Shown: positions 43,406 through 52,720, numbered from the stretch's first letter. The stretch is DNA of 64,000 nt from Flavobacterium sp. Root901 (GCF_001429765.1 NZ_LMJB01000006.1:248001-312000); one strand, 5' to 3'. Numbers and translations are program-made. Notes: a model not told the origin generated them from the sequence alone.

Positions 43406-45695
43406 TATTCTATTTTTGATTTTCAGCTTTGAGGTTTCTTTTGCGTGCGGCTGGAGCGTGTCGCCGGAAACCAGCAGATTGAGTTTGTTTAGAGCTCAGC
43501 GAGAAGATTTTTTAAAACTTACACCGTTTTATTACAGTGCAGATTACTATTACGATACCAATACAATTTCGGACAAAGATCAGAAATTGAATTGTTTAGA
43601 ATGGAAAAAAAAGTTAGGCAGTCAGATTAATCCTGATGATGTATATGTTATTTTATATCAAACAGATGCAGAGCAATTTGAATCGGCTTATGAATCTAAA
43701 ACACTAAGGAAAGTTTTTGAAAAAAACACTTTTATACAAACGTTGCTACAGCCCGGAAACAAAGCTTATCTGGATTATATTGTATTTGCTAAAAAGCTCG
43801 AATACAATAAAAGTGCAGATACAAAATGGGAATCGTGGAATGCTGTCGGCTATGAAAGTAAAAGCCATAAGTTAGCAGATGTAAAGGATTTTGATAAAAA
43901 AATAGCAAAAGCAAAAGATGCGTTTTTGAAACAGCGTTATGCATTTTTAATTTTGAGATACAGCTTTTACAGTCAGGATCCTAATGAAGTTATTCGTTTG
44001 TATGATACTTATTTTGCCTCTAATAAAAACACAGTTTTAGAACCGTGGGCTTTGTATTATAAAGCTTTATGTATTGAAGATAATACTTTACAGAATTATT
44101 TATTAAGTAAGGTTTTTGCCGCGAGCGAAGAAAAAACATTTGCAGTTTTACAGCATTATAACTGGAAGCTGATGGCAGAAACTTTGGCTTTGGCACAAAA
44201 TGATCAGGAAAGGAGTATTATCCTGACAATCGAAAGTCTGCGAAATCCGGCACCAGATTTAAAAACAATAAAAGAGGTTTCTGATTTAGAACCAAACAGT
44301 GTTTATTTGAGTTTTTTAATTGGAAGAGAAATCAACAAATTAGAAGACTGGATTTTTACCCCGCAGTATAGTAATGACGGAATTCCTTCTGTTGTGTTCG
44401 ACAGCCAAATTTGGTATGACAGCTATGAAAAGGCGAAAAAGGAAAATCATGACAAAGATATTTTGTATCTCAGAGATTTAAAAGATTTTTTAATCAGTTT
44501 TCGTAAACAAACTTCCGGAGAACAACAAGATTATGTAACGGCTGCAATTGCCCAGCTTTGTTTTATTGACGATCAAATCGATGAAGGAAAAAAATACACC
44601 AGTTTGATTTCTGATAAAGCAAATGCATCAATATTGATGCAAAAAAATATTCAATTGGCCTTAGTTTCTTTAAAACAGGATAATTTAAAAGATGAAAAAG
44701 TTCAAAATCAGCTTTTTAATTATTTTAATTCGGTTGAAAATTTGATTGAAAGCGACAGCGGGTTATTCAAAAACCTGTATAGTCTATATAAAATTGCAAG
44801 TGATGAATATTATAAAAAAGGCGATAATGTAACGGCAGGCTTACTAGCTATGAAGTCTGATATTAAAAATGAAGGGGGATATACGGACTATAGTAAACCT
44901 TATTATTACACTTACATAGGTTATTTTGACCGAAAAGCAACAGTTGAAGATATAGACCGTTTGATAGCTTTACAGCAAAAAAGAAATAAAACACCATTTG
45001 AAAAATATATCTGTTCCGGAACAATTGCTCCTGATATAAATTATTACAAAGATTTGAAAGGAACGCTGGCTTTTAGAAATAATAATTTAGAACTGGCTTA
45101 TAAAACCTTTGCCAGTATGCCTCAGGACTTTTGGGAGAAAAATTATGAATTTAAAAGCTATCTGAATGAAAATCCATTTATGCCAAAAATCCTGCAAAAT
45201 GATAAAGAAAGAAGATTTGATTACCGTTTTAATAAAACAGATTTTATAGCAAAACTCATTCAGTTAAAAAAGCAAAATACAGCAGCCAGTAATCTTCAGC
45301 TGGCTCATGCTTATTTTAATGTGTCATGTTTAGGGAATTCCTGGATGATGCTGGCATACGACTGGACATCAGGAGAATCATATGTCGATTATGTATACGG
45401 CGATAATACCGACAATGAAAAGAAATACCAAAATGGCAATTATTATAATCTGAAAATGGCAAAATTATATTATGAGAAAGCATTAAAAATGTCTAAAAAC
45501 AGTGATGAGAAAGCAATGGCAAGTTTAATGATTTTTGAATGCAGTTATTATGGTTTTCAGGCTGATACCTTACCTGAAGGTACAAAAAATCCATTTAAGC
45601 CCGGAAAAGAATTGTATAATTTTTATTCTGTTTATAAAGCCACTCCAACATTTAAAAAATATAATTGTCCGCTTTTAAAGTCGTTTATAAATTAG
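43392..45695 (+). CDS. Unrecognised secreted helical-repeat protein
   Basis: 767 residues from the ATG at 43392, which gives a good signal peptide (MRVFNILFLIFSFEVSFACG); the ATG at 43365 would bury it and lies further inside the upstream gene. The mature protein begins CGWSVSPETSRLSLFRAQ and continues as helical segments that resemble TPR-like repeats (RYAFLILRYSFYSQDPNEVIRLYD, LYYKALCIEDNTLQNYLLSK, AKLYYEKALKMSKNSDEKAMASL). Large, soluble and exported; no enzymatic motif seen. Paired with the upstream gene by overlap and followed by a bidirectional terminator. Confidence 0.65.
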   Translation: MRVFNILFLIFSFEVSFACGWSVSPETSRLSLFRAQREDFLKLTPFYYSADYYYDTNTISDKDQKLNCLEWKKKLGSQINPDDVYVILYQTDAEQFESAYESKTLRKVFEKNTFIQTLLQPGNKAYLDYIVFAKKLEYNKSADTKWESWNAVGYESKSHKLADVKDFDKKIAKAKDAFLKQRYAFLILRYSFYSQDPNEVIRLYDTYFASNKNTVLEPWALYYKALCIEDNTLQNYLLSKVFAASEEKTFAVLQHYNWKLMAETLALAQNDQERSIILTIESLRNPAPDLKTIKEVSDLEPNSVYLSFLIGREINKLEDWIFTPQYSNDGIPSVVFDSQIWYDSYEKAKKENHDKDILYLRDLKDFLISFRKQTSGEQQDYVTAAIAQLCFIDDQIDEGKKYTSLISDKANASILMQKNIQLALVSLKQDNLKDEKVQNQLFNYFNSVENLIESDSGLFKNLYSLYKIASDEYYKKGDNVTAGLLAMKSDIKNEGGYTDYSKPYYYTYIGYFDRKATVEDIDRLIALQQKRNKTPFEKYICSGTIAPDINYYKDLKGTLAFRNNNLELAYKTFASMPQDFWEKNYEFKSYLNENPFMPKILQNDKERRFDYRFNKTDFIAKLIQLKKQNTAASNLQLAHAYFNVSCLGNSWMMLAYDWTSGESYVDYVYGDNTDNEKKYQNGNYYNLKMAKLYYEKALKMSKNSDEKAMASLMIFECSYYGFQADTLPEGTKNPFKPGKELYNFYSVYKATPTFKKYNCPLLKSFIN

Positions 45696-45715
45696 TTATA
45701 GTGAAAATAAAACAT

Positions 45716-45747
45716 AAAAAAAGCGTTCGCTGTGCGAACGCTTTTTT
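45716..45747. terminator. Bidirectional terminator between the 43392 gene and tpiA
   Basis: Ten-base stem AAGCGTTCGC/GCGAACGCTT (45721-45730 with 45734-45743), flanked by As on one side and Ts on the other, serving convergent genes. Confidence 0.85.
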
Positions 45748-45766
45748 ATATATAGAAAATCTAAAA

Positions 45767-46519
45767 TTAGATAGCTGTAACAATAGCTAAGAAATCGTCA
45801 GCTTTAAGCGCTGCACCTCCAATTAAACCACCGTCTACGTCTGGTTTAGAGAAAATTTCTTTAGCATTATCCGGTTTTACAGAACCACCGTACAGAATAG
45901 AAACTTCATCAGCGATCTCTGCTCCAAAAGCTTTACGGATAGTTTCTCTAATAAATTCGTGCATTTCCTGCGCTTGCTCCGGCGATGCAGTTTCTCCAGT
46001 TCCAATAGCCCACACAGGTTCGTAAGCTAAAACAACTTTAGACCATGATTCTTTTGCGATGTGAAATAATCCATCACGTAATTGGTTTTCAACAACATTG
46101 AAATGATTTACTGATTGACGGTCTTTTAATTCTTCTCCAAAACAAAAAATTACAGTTAAATCATGTTTTAATGCAGTATCGACTTTGTTTGCGATCAATG
46201 CATCTGTTTCATGGAAAATAGCTCTACGCTCAGAGTGTCCAAGAATTACAGTGTTAACACCAATGCTTGTTAACATATCAGCAGAAATTTCTCCTGTAAA
46301 AGCTCCGCCTTCAGCCTGGTGAACGTTTTGTGCAGCAACTCCAATTGTTGTGTTTTTTACTTTTGCAACCGCTGCCTGTAAGTTTACAAATGTTGGTGCC
46401 ACAATAACCTGAGCAGTTGTTTGTGCCGGTATTTTTGTAATTAATTCACTTAGTAATTCCTCAGTCTGTGCTGCGTTTTTGTGCATTTTCCAGTTTCCTG
46501 CAACAATCTTTTTTCTCAT
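45767..46519 (-). CDS. tpiA: Triosephosphate isomerase
   Basis: 250 residues, full length. Catalytic Lys in GNWKMHKN, His in VILGHSERR and Glu in VVLAYEPVWAIGTG, plus ILYGGSVKPDN and the terminal GLIGGAALK phosphate loop. It interconverts dihydroxyacetone phosphate and glyceraldehyde 3-phosphate. It follows the TlpA-like gene by 86 bases. Confidence 0.98.
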   Translation of the reverse strand: MRKKIVAGNWKMHKNAAQTEELLSELITKIPAQTTAQVIVAPTFVNLQAAVAKVKNTTIGVAAQNVHQAEGGAFTGEISADMLTSIGVNTVILGHSERRAIFHETDALIANKVDTALKHDLTVIFCFGEELKDRQSVNHFNVVENQLRDGLFHIAKESWSKVVLAYEPVWAIGTGETASPEQAQEMHEFIRETIRKAFGAEIADEVSILYGGSVKPDNAKEIFSKPDVDGGLIGGAALKADDFLAIVTAI

Positions 46520-46605
46520 TTTGGTAGTTTTTGTTATTCTTTTAATTTTTTGTTTGTATTGAAGTAGGTCAAAAATTGAATTTAGTTTTTGACATTCATT
46601 TCAAA

Positions 46606-47100
46606 TTATTTTAATCCTGCTAAAGTTTCGTTGATTTTATCAAAATCAGTTTCTATAGCGCGGTACAAAACGATTTTTCCTGTTTTGTCTACGATAATAT
46701 ATCTCGGAATCCAGTCTAAATCGATAGCTTTTCCAAAAACACCTTTCATACCGTCGCTCATCATATAATGATCGCCTTTTAATTCGTGTTTTTCAATTCC
46801 AATTTTCCATTTATCTGCTGTTTTATCTGCAGAAAGAAATAGATATGAAACATTAGGATTATTTGCTTGTAACTCTTTTACTTTTGGCATTGCTTTTACG
46901 CAGTCGCCGCACCATGAAGCCCAAACCTCGATTACTAAAGTTTTTCCTTTATATTTTTTTAAAATGTTTTTAAATGCAACCTGACTTCCGTCAGAAGATA
47001 ATAATTTCTCAGACAAAGCTTCTTTTGAAAAACTGGTTTTCTGAGCTTGTGTGCATGAGAATGTAATAAATGCAATAACGATTAAAGCTAATTGTTTCAT
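46606..47100 (-). CDS. TlpA-like thioredoxin-fold lipoprotein
   Basis: 164 residues from the ATG at 47100 (MKQLALIVIAFITFSC), giving a lipoprotein signal with cysteine 16; the extension to 47121 is ruled out by the -7 box at 47119-47126. The domain has the active-site motif WASWCGDCVKAMPKVKEL (CGDC, about residue 62) and WIPRYIIVDKTGKIV with the cis-Pro region. A membrane-attached periplasmic thiol-disulfide oxidoreductase, probably reducing or helping fold exported proteins. Next to DoxX and tpiA. Confidence 0.88.
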   Translation of the reverse strand: MKQLALIVIAFITFSCTQAQKTSFSKEALSEKLLSSDGSQVAFKNILKKYKGKTLVIEVWASWCGDCVKAMPKVKELQANNPNVSYLFLSADKTADKWKIGIEKHELKGDHYMMSDGMKGVFGKAIDLDWIPRYIIVDKTGKIVLYRAIETDFDKINETLAGLK

Positions 47101-47118
47101 ATGATAAATGATTTTTAA

Positions 47119-47126
47119 CAAAGTTA
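47119..47126 (-). promoter_or_regulatory. -7 box TAACTTTG of the TlpA-like gene
   Basis: Exact TAnnTTTG match 19 bases before the ATG at 47100. Confidence 0.55.
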
Positions 47127-47464
47127 AACAAACAATTCGAAAGCCAAATAGAGATTAACAAAATTTGAAGACTCGTTTATTTTGTAACAAAAAGTTGTTT
47201 TTCGGTTAGGAAATGAAGTATGAAATCGTAATAGTTGAGGTTGAATTGTGGTGTTTTTTTGAAGATGCAGTTTTTTAAACAGAAAAAAGGCCTTATTTTT
47301 TAATTCAGGGAATAATTTTTAAGCTCAAAAAACGTCAGATTACAATAAAAAAAGTCTTCCATACATTCAATTATCGAAGACTTTTAAAATAGTTTTTTGA
47401 AGTTTAATTCAGTTATATTTTGTTTAGACCATTTTTTGATCGGAACAATTTATTCATCAAAAGC
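47127..47464. other. Gene-free spacer upstream of the TlpA-like gene
   Basis: No convincing ORF or RNA gene. It contains the terminator at 47350-47385 for the membrane protein gene and otherwise AT-rich, low-complexity sequence. Confidence 0.5.
47350..47385 (-). terminator. Terminator after the 47465 membrane protein gene
   Basis: Ten-base perfect stem (47350-47359 with 47376-47385) with a T run on the minus strand. Confidence 0.8.
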
Positions 47465-48496
47465 TTAAGCGTATTTTTTCTTTCCGATAATATAATTGTA
47501 AAGCATTAAAATAAAAGGAAATGTTATGAAAGTAATCCAGATTATAAATTGTCTGGAAACAAACTCATAATAATAGTTCAAAAAGAAAATGGAACCGGTA
47601 AAAATAACACAAAATATAGAATCGATATAATTCACTTGTTCTTCTGAATACCTGTCAATATGCTCGTCTTTGAGTTCGTGCATTTTTTGAAAATATTTTG
47701 AATTGAAAAATCTTTTCCATCTTGGCAGGAAACCAATAAGCATCATGAAATTCTGAATCATATAGATGCTCGAAACTCCTAAAAGAAAGTATTGGAATGC
47801 AATATAAATTCCTTCCATAATATCATTGGAGTTATTGGTATTTTGATTTCCATAAATTGCATTTAAATTATCTATAGCAAAAAATATCATGATTATTGAG
47901 CTCCAGATGCTTAAGATAAATTTGTTTCTGTCTGATAAATAAGTTTTTGTAAAAGCATGAAAAAAAGAAAAGAGCGAAAATAAAATTCCAATAGTTATTA
48001 AAGTTTGGGAAATTATATTGTCAAAGCTGATAAAACAGTTATCTGCGACCCAGTATATCATGGCAATCGAGAGAAATAATGTAATGCCTTCTGTTAGTTT
48101 TGGAGTTATATTTTGTTTATTAAATATTCGTGAATAGATCACATAAAAGACAAAGAAAATAAAAGGCCAAAATACCAGACTTCTATTTAAAATGAATGCA
48201 AGACCGCATTCTGCTTCATTAACAACGCTGCATAAAAAAGTACCAAGGGAAAACATAAAAATAAAAGAAAGGATTGCTATAAAAACAGCTGTTGTCCATT
48301 TATTTGAAATTCTTCTGCTTTCAAAAATTACACCTGCAATTAATGCCAAAACCTGCAGGGAGACCAAATGTGTACCGGAAGATTTTTGAATATAAAAATC
48401 ATAAACTGTGTAAACAATTAAAAATAATATAAATAAAAACAGGAAAGGATTTGAAAAAAAATACCTGCTTATTGCCTTTAATATTTTTGCAATCAT
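47465..48496 (-). CDS. Hypothetical polytopic membrane protein
   Basis: 343 residues from the ATG at 48496. The 35-codon upstream extension runs across the DoxX terminator hairpin and is rejected. About nine or ten membrane helices fill the protein (for example FFLFLFILFLIVYTVYDF, FIAILSFIFMFSLGTF, FWPFIFFVFYVIYS), with soluble charged segments after helix 8 (GFLPRWKRFFNSKYFQKMHEL). No family recognised and no transport motif seen. Confidence 0.65.
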   Translation of the reverse strand: MIAKILKAISRYFFSNPFLFLFILFLIVYTVYDFYIQKSSGTHLVSLQVLALIAGVIFESRRISNKWTTAVFIAILSFIFMFSLGTFLCSVVNEAECGLAFILNRSLVFWPFIFFVFYVIYSRIFNKQNITPKLTEGITLFLSIAMIYWVADNCFISFDNIISQTLITIGILFSLFSFFHAFTKTYLSDRNKFILSIWSSIIMIFFAIDNLNAIYGNQNTNNSNDIMEGIYIAFQYFLLGVSSIYMIQNFMMLIGFLPRWKRFFNSKYFQKMHELKDEHIDRYSEEQVNYIDSIFCVIFTGSIFFLNYYYEFVSRQFIIWITFITFPFILMLYNYIIGKKKYA

Positions 48497-48549
48497 AATT
48501 ATAAAAACGGTTTTATTGTAGATTGGGTCAGTTGATTTTAGTGCTAAAA

Positions 48550-48589
48550 AAAGCGCCAATATATCTAAAAAATAGCATATTGGCGCTTT
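48550..48589 (-). terminator. Terminator after the DoxX gene
   Basis: Thirteen-base perfect stem (48550-48562 with 48577-48589), T-rich tail on the minus strand, 19 bases beyond the DoxX stop. Confidence 0.9.
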
Positions 48590-48607
48590 AAATTGGATCA
48601 ATTATTT

Positions 48608-49729
48608 TTAAATCCCATAAGCAACGTCAGACAGTTTTAAATCATCAACATCATTGTAATGCACTTTCTGAACAATGGTTCCGTTGTGTAAAACAACAAT
48701 GCTTGGATTTGCTCTTTCAACTGTTTTTAAAGCTGTTGCATCGCAGAAATAAAAGTCAGTATCTAAATTATATTGTTTTTTTGCTTTTGCAATTTCATCA
48801 GCTCCAGATGCTGTCATTGCAATTACTTTGTAACCTTTTGCTTTTGCATCTGCAGCTACTTTGGCTAGTTTTTTCATTCCGTCAGGAGCAGATTTAGTTA
48901 AATCATACGTTACAAAAATCAATAATTTTGGCTCTTTTAATAATTCTGCTTTATAATCAGAATCATCTTTTGTCATTGTAAAATCATGAATTGGCGGAAT
49001 ATAACCTTCTGTAATCACTTTGTCTTTTCTGTCTACAAAAGTGGCACCTTCCGGAATATTCATTAAATCTTTTTCAGTAAATTCTTTATCTACGCCGTTT
49101 ACTTTGTAAATAAAAATCATTTCAACTACAGATTTTGGAGCACCTTCCGGAATTTCCATTCCTTTTTCGATATTGGTTCCAACTTTGTACGGACGGAAAT
49201 CTTTTATCGGATTATGATTTAAAACCCAGTATGCCATAAAAGCACACAAAGCAACACTTATTATAGTTACTGCGTTTGTAACAGCATTTGAAAATAAAGG
49301 TTTTACTAATTTTTGGTTGATGAATAAAATCAGGATGAAGAATAATAAAACAACATCTTTTGTAAAGGACTGCCAAGGTGTTAAATGTAAGGCGTCTCCA
49401 AAACATCCGCAGTCTTTTACAACATCAAAATAAGCAGAGTAGAAGGTAAGGAACGTAAAGAAAACAATTAAAAGCAGTAATGCCCAAATGGTTGTTTTTG
49501 CTTTATATCCAACTAATAACATTCCACCCAATACAACTTCAAGAATTACCAAAAAAATCGCTAAACCTAAAGCCAGAGGTTCTAAAAAAGGCATGTTAAA
49601 AACCGGTTCGCTAAAATATTCCGCCAGTTTATAAGAGAAACCAACCGGGTCATTTAGTTTGATTAATCCGGAAATGATAAATAATACACCGACAAATAAT
49701 CGGGAAAATTGAGTAATGATGTTTTTCAT
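48608..49729 (-). CDS. DoxX/MauE-family membrane protein with C-terminal thioredoxin-like domain
   Basis: 373 residues from the ATG at 49729; nine extra codons are open upstream. Residues 1-170 carry five or so membrane helices of the DoxX/MauE type (LFVGVLFIISGLIKLNDPVGF, LALGLAIFLVILEVVLGGMLLVGY, FGDALHLTPWQSFTKDVVLLFF with the CGCFGD loop). The C-terminal half is soluble (LLIFVTYDLTKSAP, GYKVIAMTAS, DTDFYFCDATALKTVERANPSIVVLHNG) and looks thioredoxin-like without a CxxC. The DoxX part may support redox transfer; next to DUF1599 and the TlpA-like gene. Confidence 0.82.
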   Translation of the reverse strand: MKNIITQFSRLFVGVLFIISGLIKLNDPVGFSYKLAEYFSEPVFNMPFLEPLALGLAIFLVILEVVLGGMLLVGYKAKTTIWALLLLIVFFTFLTFYSAYFDVVKDCGCFGDALHLTPWQSFTKDVVLLFFILILFINQKLVKPLFSNAVTNAVTIISVALCAFMAYWVLNHNPIKDFRPYKVGTNIEKGMEIPEGAPKSVVEMIFIYKVNGVDKEFTEKDLMNIPEGATFVDRKDKVITEGYIPPIHDFTMTKDDSDYKAELLKEPKLLIFVTYDLTKSAPDGMKKLAKVAADAKAKGYKVIAMTASGADEIAKAKKQYNLDTDFYFCDATALKTVERANPSIVVLHNGTIVQKVHYNDVDDLKLSDVAYGI

Positions 49730-49812
49730 GGGGAAGAGTTTATTTAAAAACTTCAATTAATAAATTCCAAATTTCAATCTAATTTTGGAATTTGGAATTT
49801 AAAAATTGGAAT

Positions 49813-50355
49813 TTAAGATTTTATAGGATTTAAGATTAAAGCAAAAACAGAATAATTAATCATGTCCTGATAATTGGCATCGATACCTTCAGAGACTAGT
49901 GTCAGGCCTTTATTATCTTCAATCTGCTTTACGCGAAGTAATTTCTGCAGAATTAAATCGGTAAGGGAACTTACTCTCATTTCACGCCACGCTTCACCGT
50001 AATCGTGATTTTTTGCTTCCATTAACTCTTTGGTCTGTTTTACTTTAGCATCGTATAATTCAGTTGCTTTTTCAATATCTAGATCCGGCTGGTCAACAAC
50101 GCCTAATTCCAGCTGAATTAAGGCCATGATAGAATAATTGATGATTCCGATAAATTCTCCTTTTTCATCTTCATCCACTTTACGAACTTCGTTTTCCTGT
50201 AAACTTCTGATTCTTTGCGCTTTTATGAAAATTTGATCCGTTAACGATGGAAGTCTTAAAATTCTCCATGCGCTGCCGTAATCTTTCATTTTGTTGATAA
50301 ATAAGGTTCTGCAAACCGTAATTACATTATCAAATTCAAGGGAAGTATTCTTCAT
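49813..50355 (-). CDS. DUF1599 protein with internal duplication
   Basis: 180 residues made of two copies of the same unit. Copy one has KDYGSAWRILRLPSLTDQIFIKAQRIRSLQE (about 22-55) and copy two NHDYGEAWREMRVSSLTDLILQKLLRVKQIED (about 113-145). The helical form and YG-AW signature suggest a MazG-like nucleotide-binding bundle, but no catalytic acidic motif is obvious. Function unknown. It is divergent from folP, with its own -7 box at 50385-50392. Confidence 0.85.
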   Translation of the reverse strand: MKNTSLEFDNVITVCRTLFINKMKDYGSAWRILRLPSLTDQIFIKAQRIRSLQENEVRKVDEDEKGEFIGIINYSIMALIQLELGVVDQPDLDIEKATELYDAKVKQTKELMEAKNHDYGEAWREMRVSSLTDLILQKLLRVKQIEDNKGLTLVSEGIDANYQDMINYSVFALILNPIKS

Positions 50356-50384
50356 TTATTGCTGTATATTTGCTAAAATTTCTT

Positions 50385-50392
50385 CAAAAATA
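50385..50392 (-). promoter_or_regulatory. -7 box TATTTTTG of the DUF1599 gene
   Basis: TAnnTTTG match 30 bases before the ATG at 50355; AT-rich, so weaker evidence than others. Confidence 0.4.
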
Positions 50393-50409
50393 AGGATAAT
50401 TTTTTAAGA

Positions 50410-50573
50410 GTTTCAAGTTTGAGGTTTTCTTTGTTTCAAGTTTTTTCTAAACAAATTGTTAACAGTGATAACCTGAAACCAGTAAATAATAAAGTTTCAA
50501 GTGTTAGGTTTGAAGTTTCAGGTTCCGGGACCTGCGCAATTTAAATCAACTTGAAACAAACAAAACCTGAAAC
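50410..50573. repeat. Mosaic of GTTTCAAGTTT / AACCTGAAAC inverted words before folP
   Basis: The divergent DUF1599-folP spacer consists largely of inverted and direct copies of two words: GTTTCAAG (50410, 50433, 50494), its inverse AACTTGAAAC (50548-50557), and GTTTCAGGT/AACCTGAAAC (50470, 50515, 50564-50573). A small palindrome-like CAGGTTCCGGGACCTG sits at 50519-50534. Such words look like repeat-family debris. Confidence 0.55.
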
Positions 50574-50576
50574 AAA

Positions 50577-51401
50577 ATGCTGATTAACTGCAAAGGAGAA
50601 CTGATTGATTTATCGATTCCAAAAGTAATGGGAATCCTCAATGTTACTCCAAACTCTTTCTTTGACGGAGGAAAATATAAGAACGAAGACGAGATTATTC
50701 CGCAAGTAGAAAAAATGCTTACGGAAGGCGCAGCATTTATTGATATTGGCGCTTATTCCAGCAAACCAAGTGCCGAATTTGTATCTGAGCAGGAAGAAAT
50801 TGACCGAATAGTTCCTGTTGTAGAATTAATTTTAAAACATTTTCCTAAAGCTTTATTGTCAATCGATACTTTTAGGGCTGAAGTAGCAAAAGTGAGCATA
50901 GAAAGCGGCGCTGCTATTATAAATGACATTGCAGCGGGAGAACTGGATGATAAAATGTTTGATGTTATCGAAAAATATAATGTTCCTTACATTATGATGC
51001 ACATGCGAGGTAATCCGCAGACGATGCAGAGTTTGACGCAGTATGGAGATATTATAAAAGAAATGCTGTTTTATTTTTCTGAAAAAGCTGCAAAAGCGAG
51101 AAGTTTAGGAATCAACGATTTAATTCTCGATCCTGGTTTTGGTTTTGCCAAAACAACAGATCAAAATTATGAAGTGATGCAGAAAATGGAACTTTTTAAT
51201 GTTTTAGAATTACCAGTTTTAGCTGGTGTTTCCAGAAAATCAATGATTTATAAAACACTTAATATTACGCCGCAGGAAGCTTTAAACGGAACAACATTCC
51301 TGAATACAATTGCGTTAACAAAAGGTGCAAAAATCCTTCGTGTCCATGATGTTAAGGAAGCTGTGGAATGTGTTGCTTTGTTTAATAAATTGAGTTCGTA
51401 A
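50577..51401 (+). CDS. folP: Dihydropteroate synthase
   Basis: 274 residues, full length TIM barrel. Signatures are MGILNVTPNSFFDGG near residue 18 (pterin pyrophosphate loop), FIDIGAYSSKPSAEF near 56, AIINDIAAG, MMHMRGNP, LILDPGFGFAKT near 185 and LPVLAGVSRKSMI near 215. It condenses p-aminobenzoate with the pterin diphosphate in folate synthesis, the sulfonamide target. Here the usual Thr/Ser-Arg-Pro loop reads AYSSKPS. Confidence 0.97.
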   Translation: MLINCKGELIDLSIPKVMGILNVTPNSFFDGGKYKNEDEIIPQVEKMLTEGAAFIDIGAYSSKPSAEFVSEQEEIDRIVPVVELILKHFPKALLSIDTFRAEVAKVSIESGAAIINDIAAGELDDKMFDVIEKYNVPYIMMHMRGNPQTMQSLTQYGDIIKEMLFYFSEKAAKARSLGINDLILDPGFGFAKTTDQNYEVMQKMELFNVLELPVLAGVSRKSMIYKTLNITPQEALNGTTFLNTIALTKGAKILRVHDVKEAVECVALFNKLSS

Positions 51402-51455
51402 TGTTAAAATTGTCATTTTCTTAGAATGACAAACTTTATGCAAATAATATCAAAT

Positions 51456-52088
51456 ATGAAATACTTTACTCTGCTTATTGCATTACTTTTATTTTCCTGT
51501 GGAAAAAAGGAAGACGTTTTATTACCAAAATCAAACATAACTCTTGTAAAAGATGTACAAGATCATTCTCCAATTTACATCTTTTTTAAAACTGAAGCAA
51601 AAGATACAATTGCCGATTTGAATAGAAAAAGTGCTATCATTTCTACCAGCTGGATCTTTAATATTGATAAACGTCTTCCGTTGAAATTGGTGATTCCGCA
51701 GGTAATAAAAATGCAGGATAAAAAACGGAATGAAAAAATGCATCAAAATGAGGAGTCAGAAAACTATTATTCCTATGCCGATTCTGTTGGAAAAAATCTA
51801 GCTTTTGTCCCTTTCACGAAAGTGTTTTATAAAATGGAAAAACCGGATAAAAGTAATTTCGTGGTTTACTTTAGAAAAGGGAAAAAACAAGTTTTTATGG
51901 GAAATAAGGAAATAAAAATATCAGAAATCTTGCAGCGTTTTTATAGTATAAAGTTTGAAAGAGTTCCTGATTTGGTATTTTTCTTTGATAAGAATATGAG
52001 TTATGAAGAATATATTCAATACAAAATTCTACTTCAAAAAGATGTGACTTACAATTTGGACAAACTTCCTTTAGAATTTATTTTCTAA
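51456..52088 (+). CDS. Hypothetical lipoprotein
   Basis: 210 residues from the ATG at 51456 (MKYFTLLIALLLFSC, cysteine 15 lipidated). Two upstream ATGs in frame would bury the lipoprotein signal, so they are rejected. The mature part shows strands such as HSPIYIFFKTEAKDTIADL and NFVVYFRKGKKQVFMGNKEI, and no family I recognise. It follows folP by 54 bases, so co-transcription is possible. Function unknown. Confidence 0.65.
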   Translation: MKYFTLLIALLLFSCGKKEDVLLPKSNITLVKDVQDHSPIYIFFKTEAKDTIADLNRKSAIISTSWIFNIDKRLPLKLVIPQVIKMQDKKRNEKMHQNEESENYYSYADSVGKNLAFVPFTKVFYKMEKPDKSNFVVYFRKGKKQVFMGNKEIKISEILQRFYSIKFERVPDLVFFFDKNMSYEEYIQYKILLQKDVTYNLDKLPLEFIF

Positions 52089-52127
52089 TATGGTGATTAA
52101 ACAAATAAACGATTAACCGATTAAACT

Positions 52128-52601
52128 TTACTGATGATGATAAGGTTCATTTCTTAAAATCGTAAATCCGCGGTACAATTGTTCGATAAAAAATAAGCGA
52201 ACCATTTGATGCGAAAACGTCATCAGCGAAAGTGAAACTTTTCCCTGTGCTTTATTGTAAACCGTATCAGAGAATCCGTAAGGACCGCCAATCACAAAAA
52301 CTAAGGTTTTGATTCCAGAATTCATTTTCTTTTGCAGTTCTTCTGAAAAACCAACACTGGAGAAGTTTTTTCCATTTTCATCCAATAAAACCAACTGATC
52401 GGTCGGTGAAAGTTTGGATAAAATCAATTCGCCTTCTTTTTCTTTTTGCTGGCTTTCCGATAAGTTTTTTACGTTTTTAATATCGGGAATAATCTCCAGA
52501 TCAAATTTGATGTAAAACGACAAACGCTTTGTATAATCGTCGATTAAAGTTTGTAAAGCTTTATTATCAGTTTTGCCAATGGCGATAAGTTTGATGTTCA
52601 T
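52128..52601 (-). CDS. rlmH: 23S rRNA pseudouridine-1915 methyltransferase
   Basis: 157 residues, the full SPOUT-type knot enzyme. MNIKLIAIGKTDNKALQTLIDDYTKRLSFY opens the protein, KTLVFVIGGPYGFSDTVY near 100 is the SAM knot, and SLSLMTFSHQMVRLFFIEQLYRGFTILRNEPYHHQ is the family C terminus. It N3-methylates pseudouridine 1915 of 23S rRNA. Confidence 0.97.
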   Translation of the reverse strand: MNIKLIAIGKTDNKALQTLIDDYTKRLSFYIKFDLEIIPDIKNVKNLSESQQKEKEGELILSKLSPTDQLVLLDENGKNFSSVGFSEELQKKMNSGIKTLVFVIGGPYGFSDTVYNKAQGKVSLSLMTFSHQMVRLFFIEQLYRGFTILRNEPYHHQ

Positions 52602-52659
52602 TATGTTATTTTTTTTGCCACGAATTCACGAATTAGCAATCGTTTAATTTTAATTTTTC

Positions 52660-52711
52660 GCCACAGATTTCACATATTCTCACAGATTAGGAAATCCTTT
52701 TAATCTGTGGC
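52660..52711. repeat. Inverted repeat GCCACAGATT / AATCTGTGGC
   Basis: Ten-base arms at 52660-52669 and 52702-52711 between rlmH and the monooxygenase-like gene. The same arms recur at 57897-57960. Neighbouring text contains 'cgaattcacgaatt', another shared word. Confidence 0.65.
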
Positions 52712-52720
52712 AAAAAAGCT

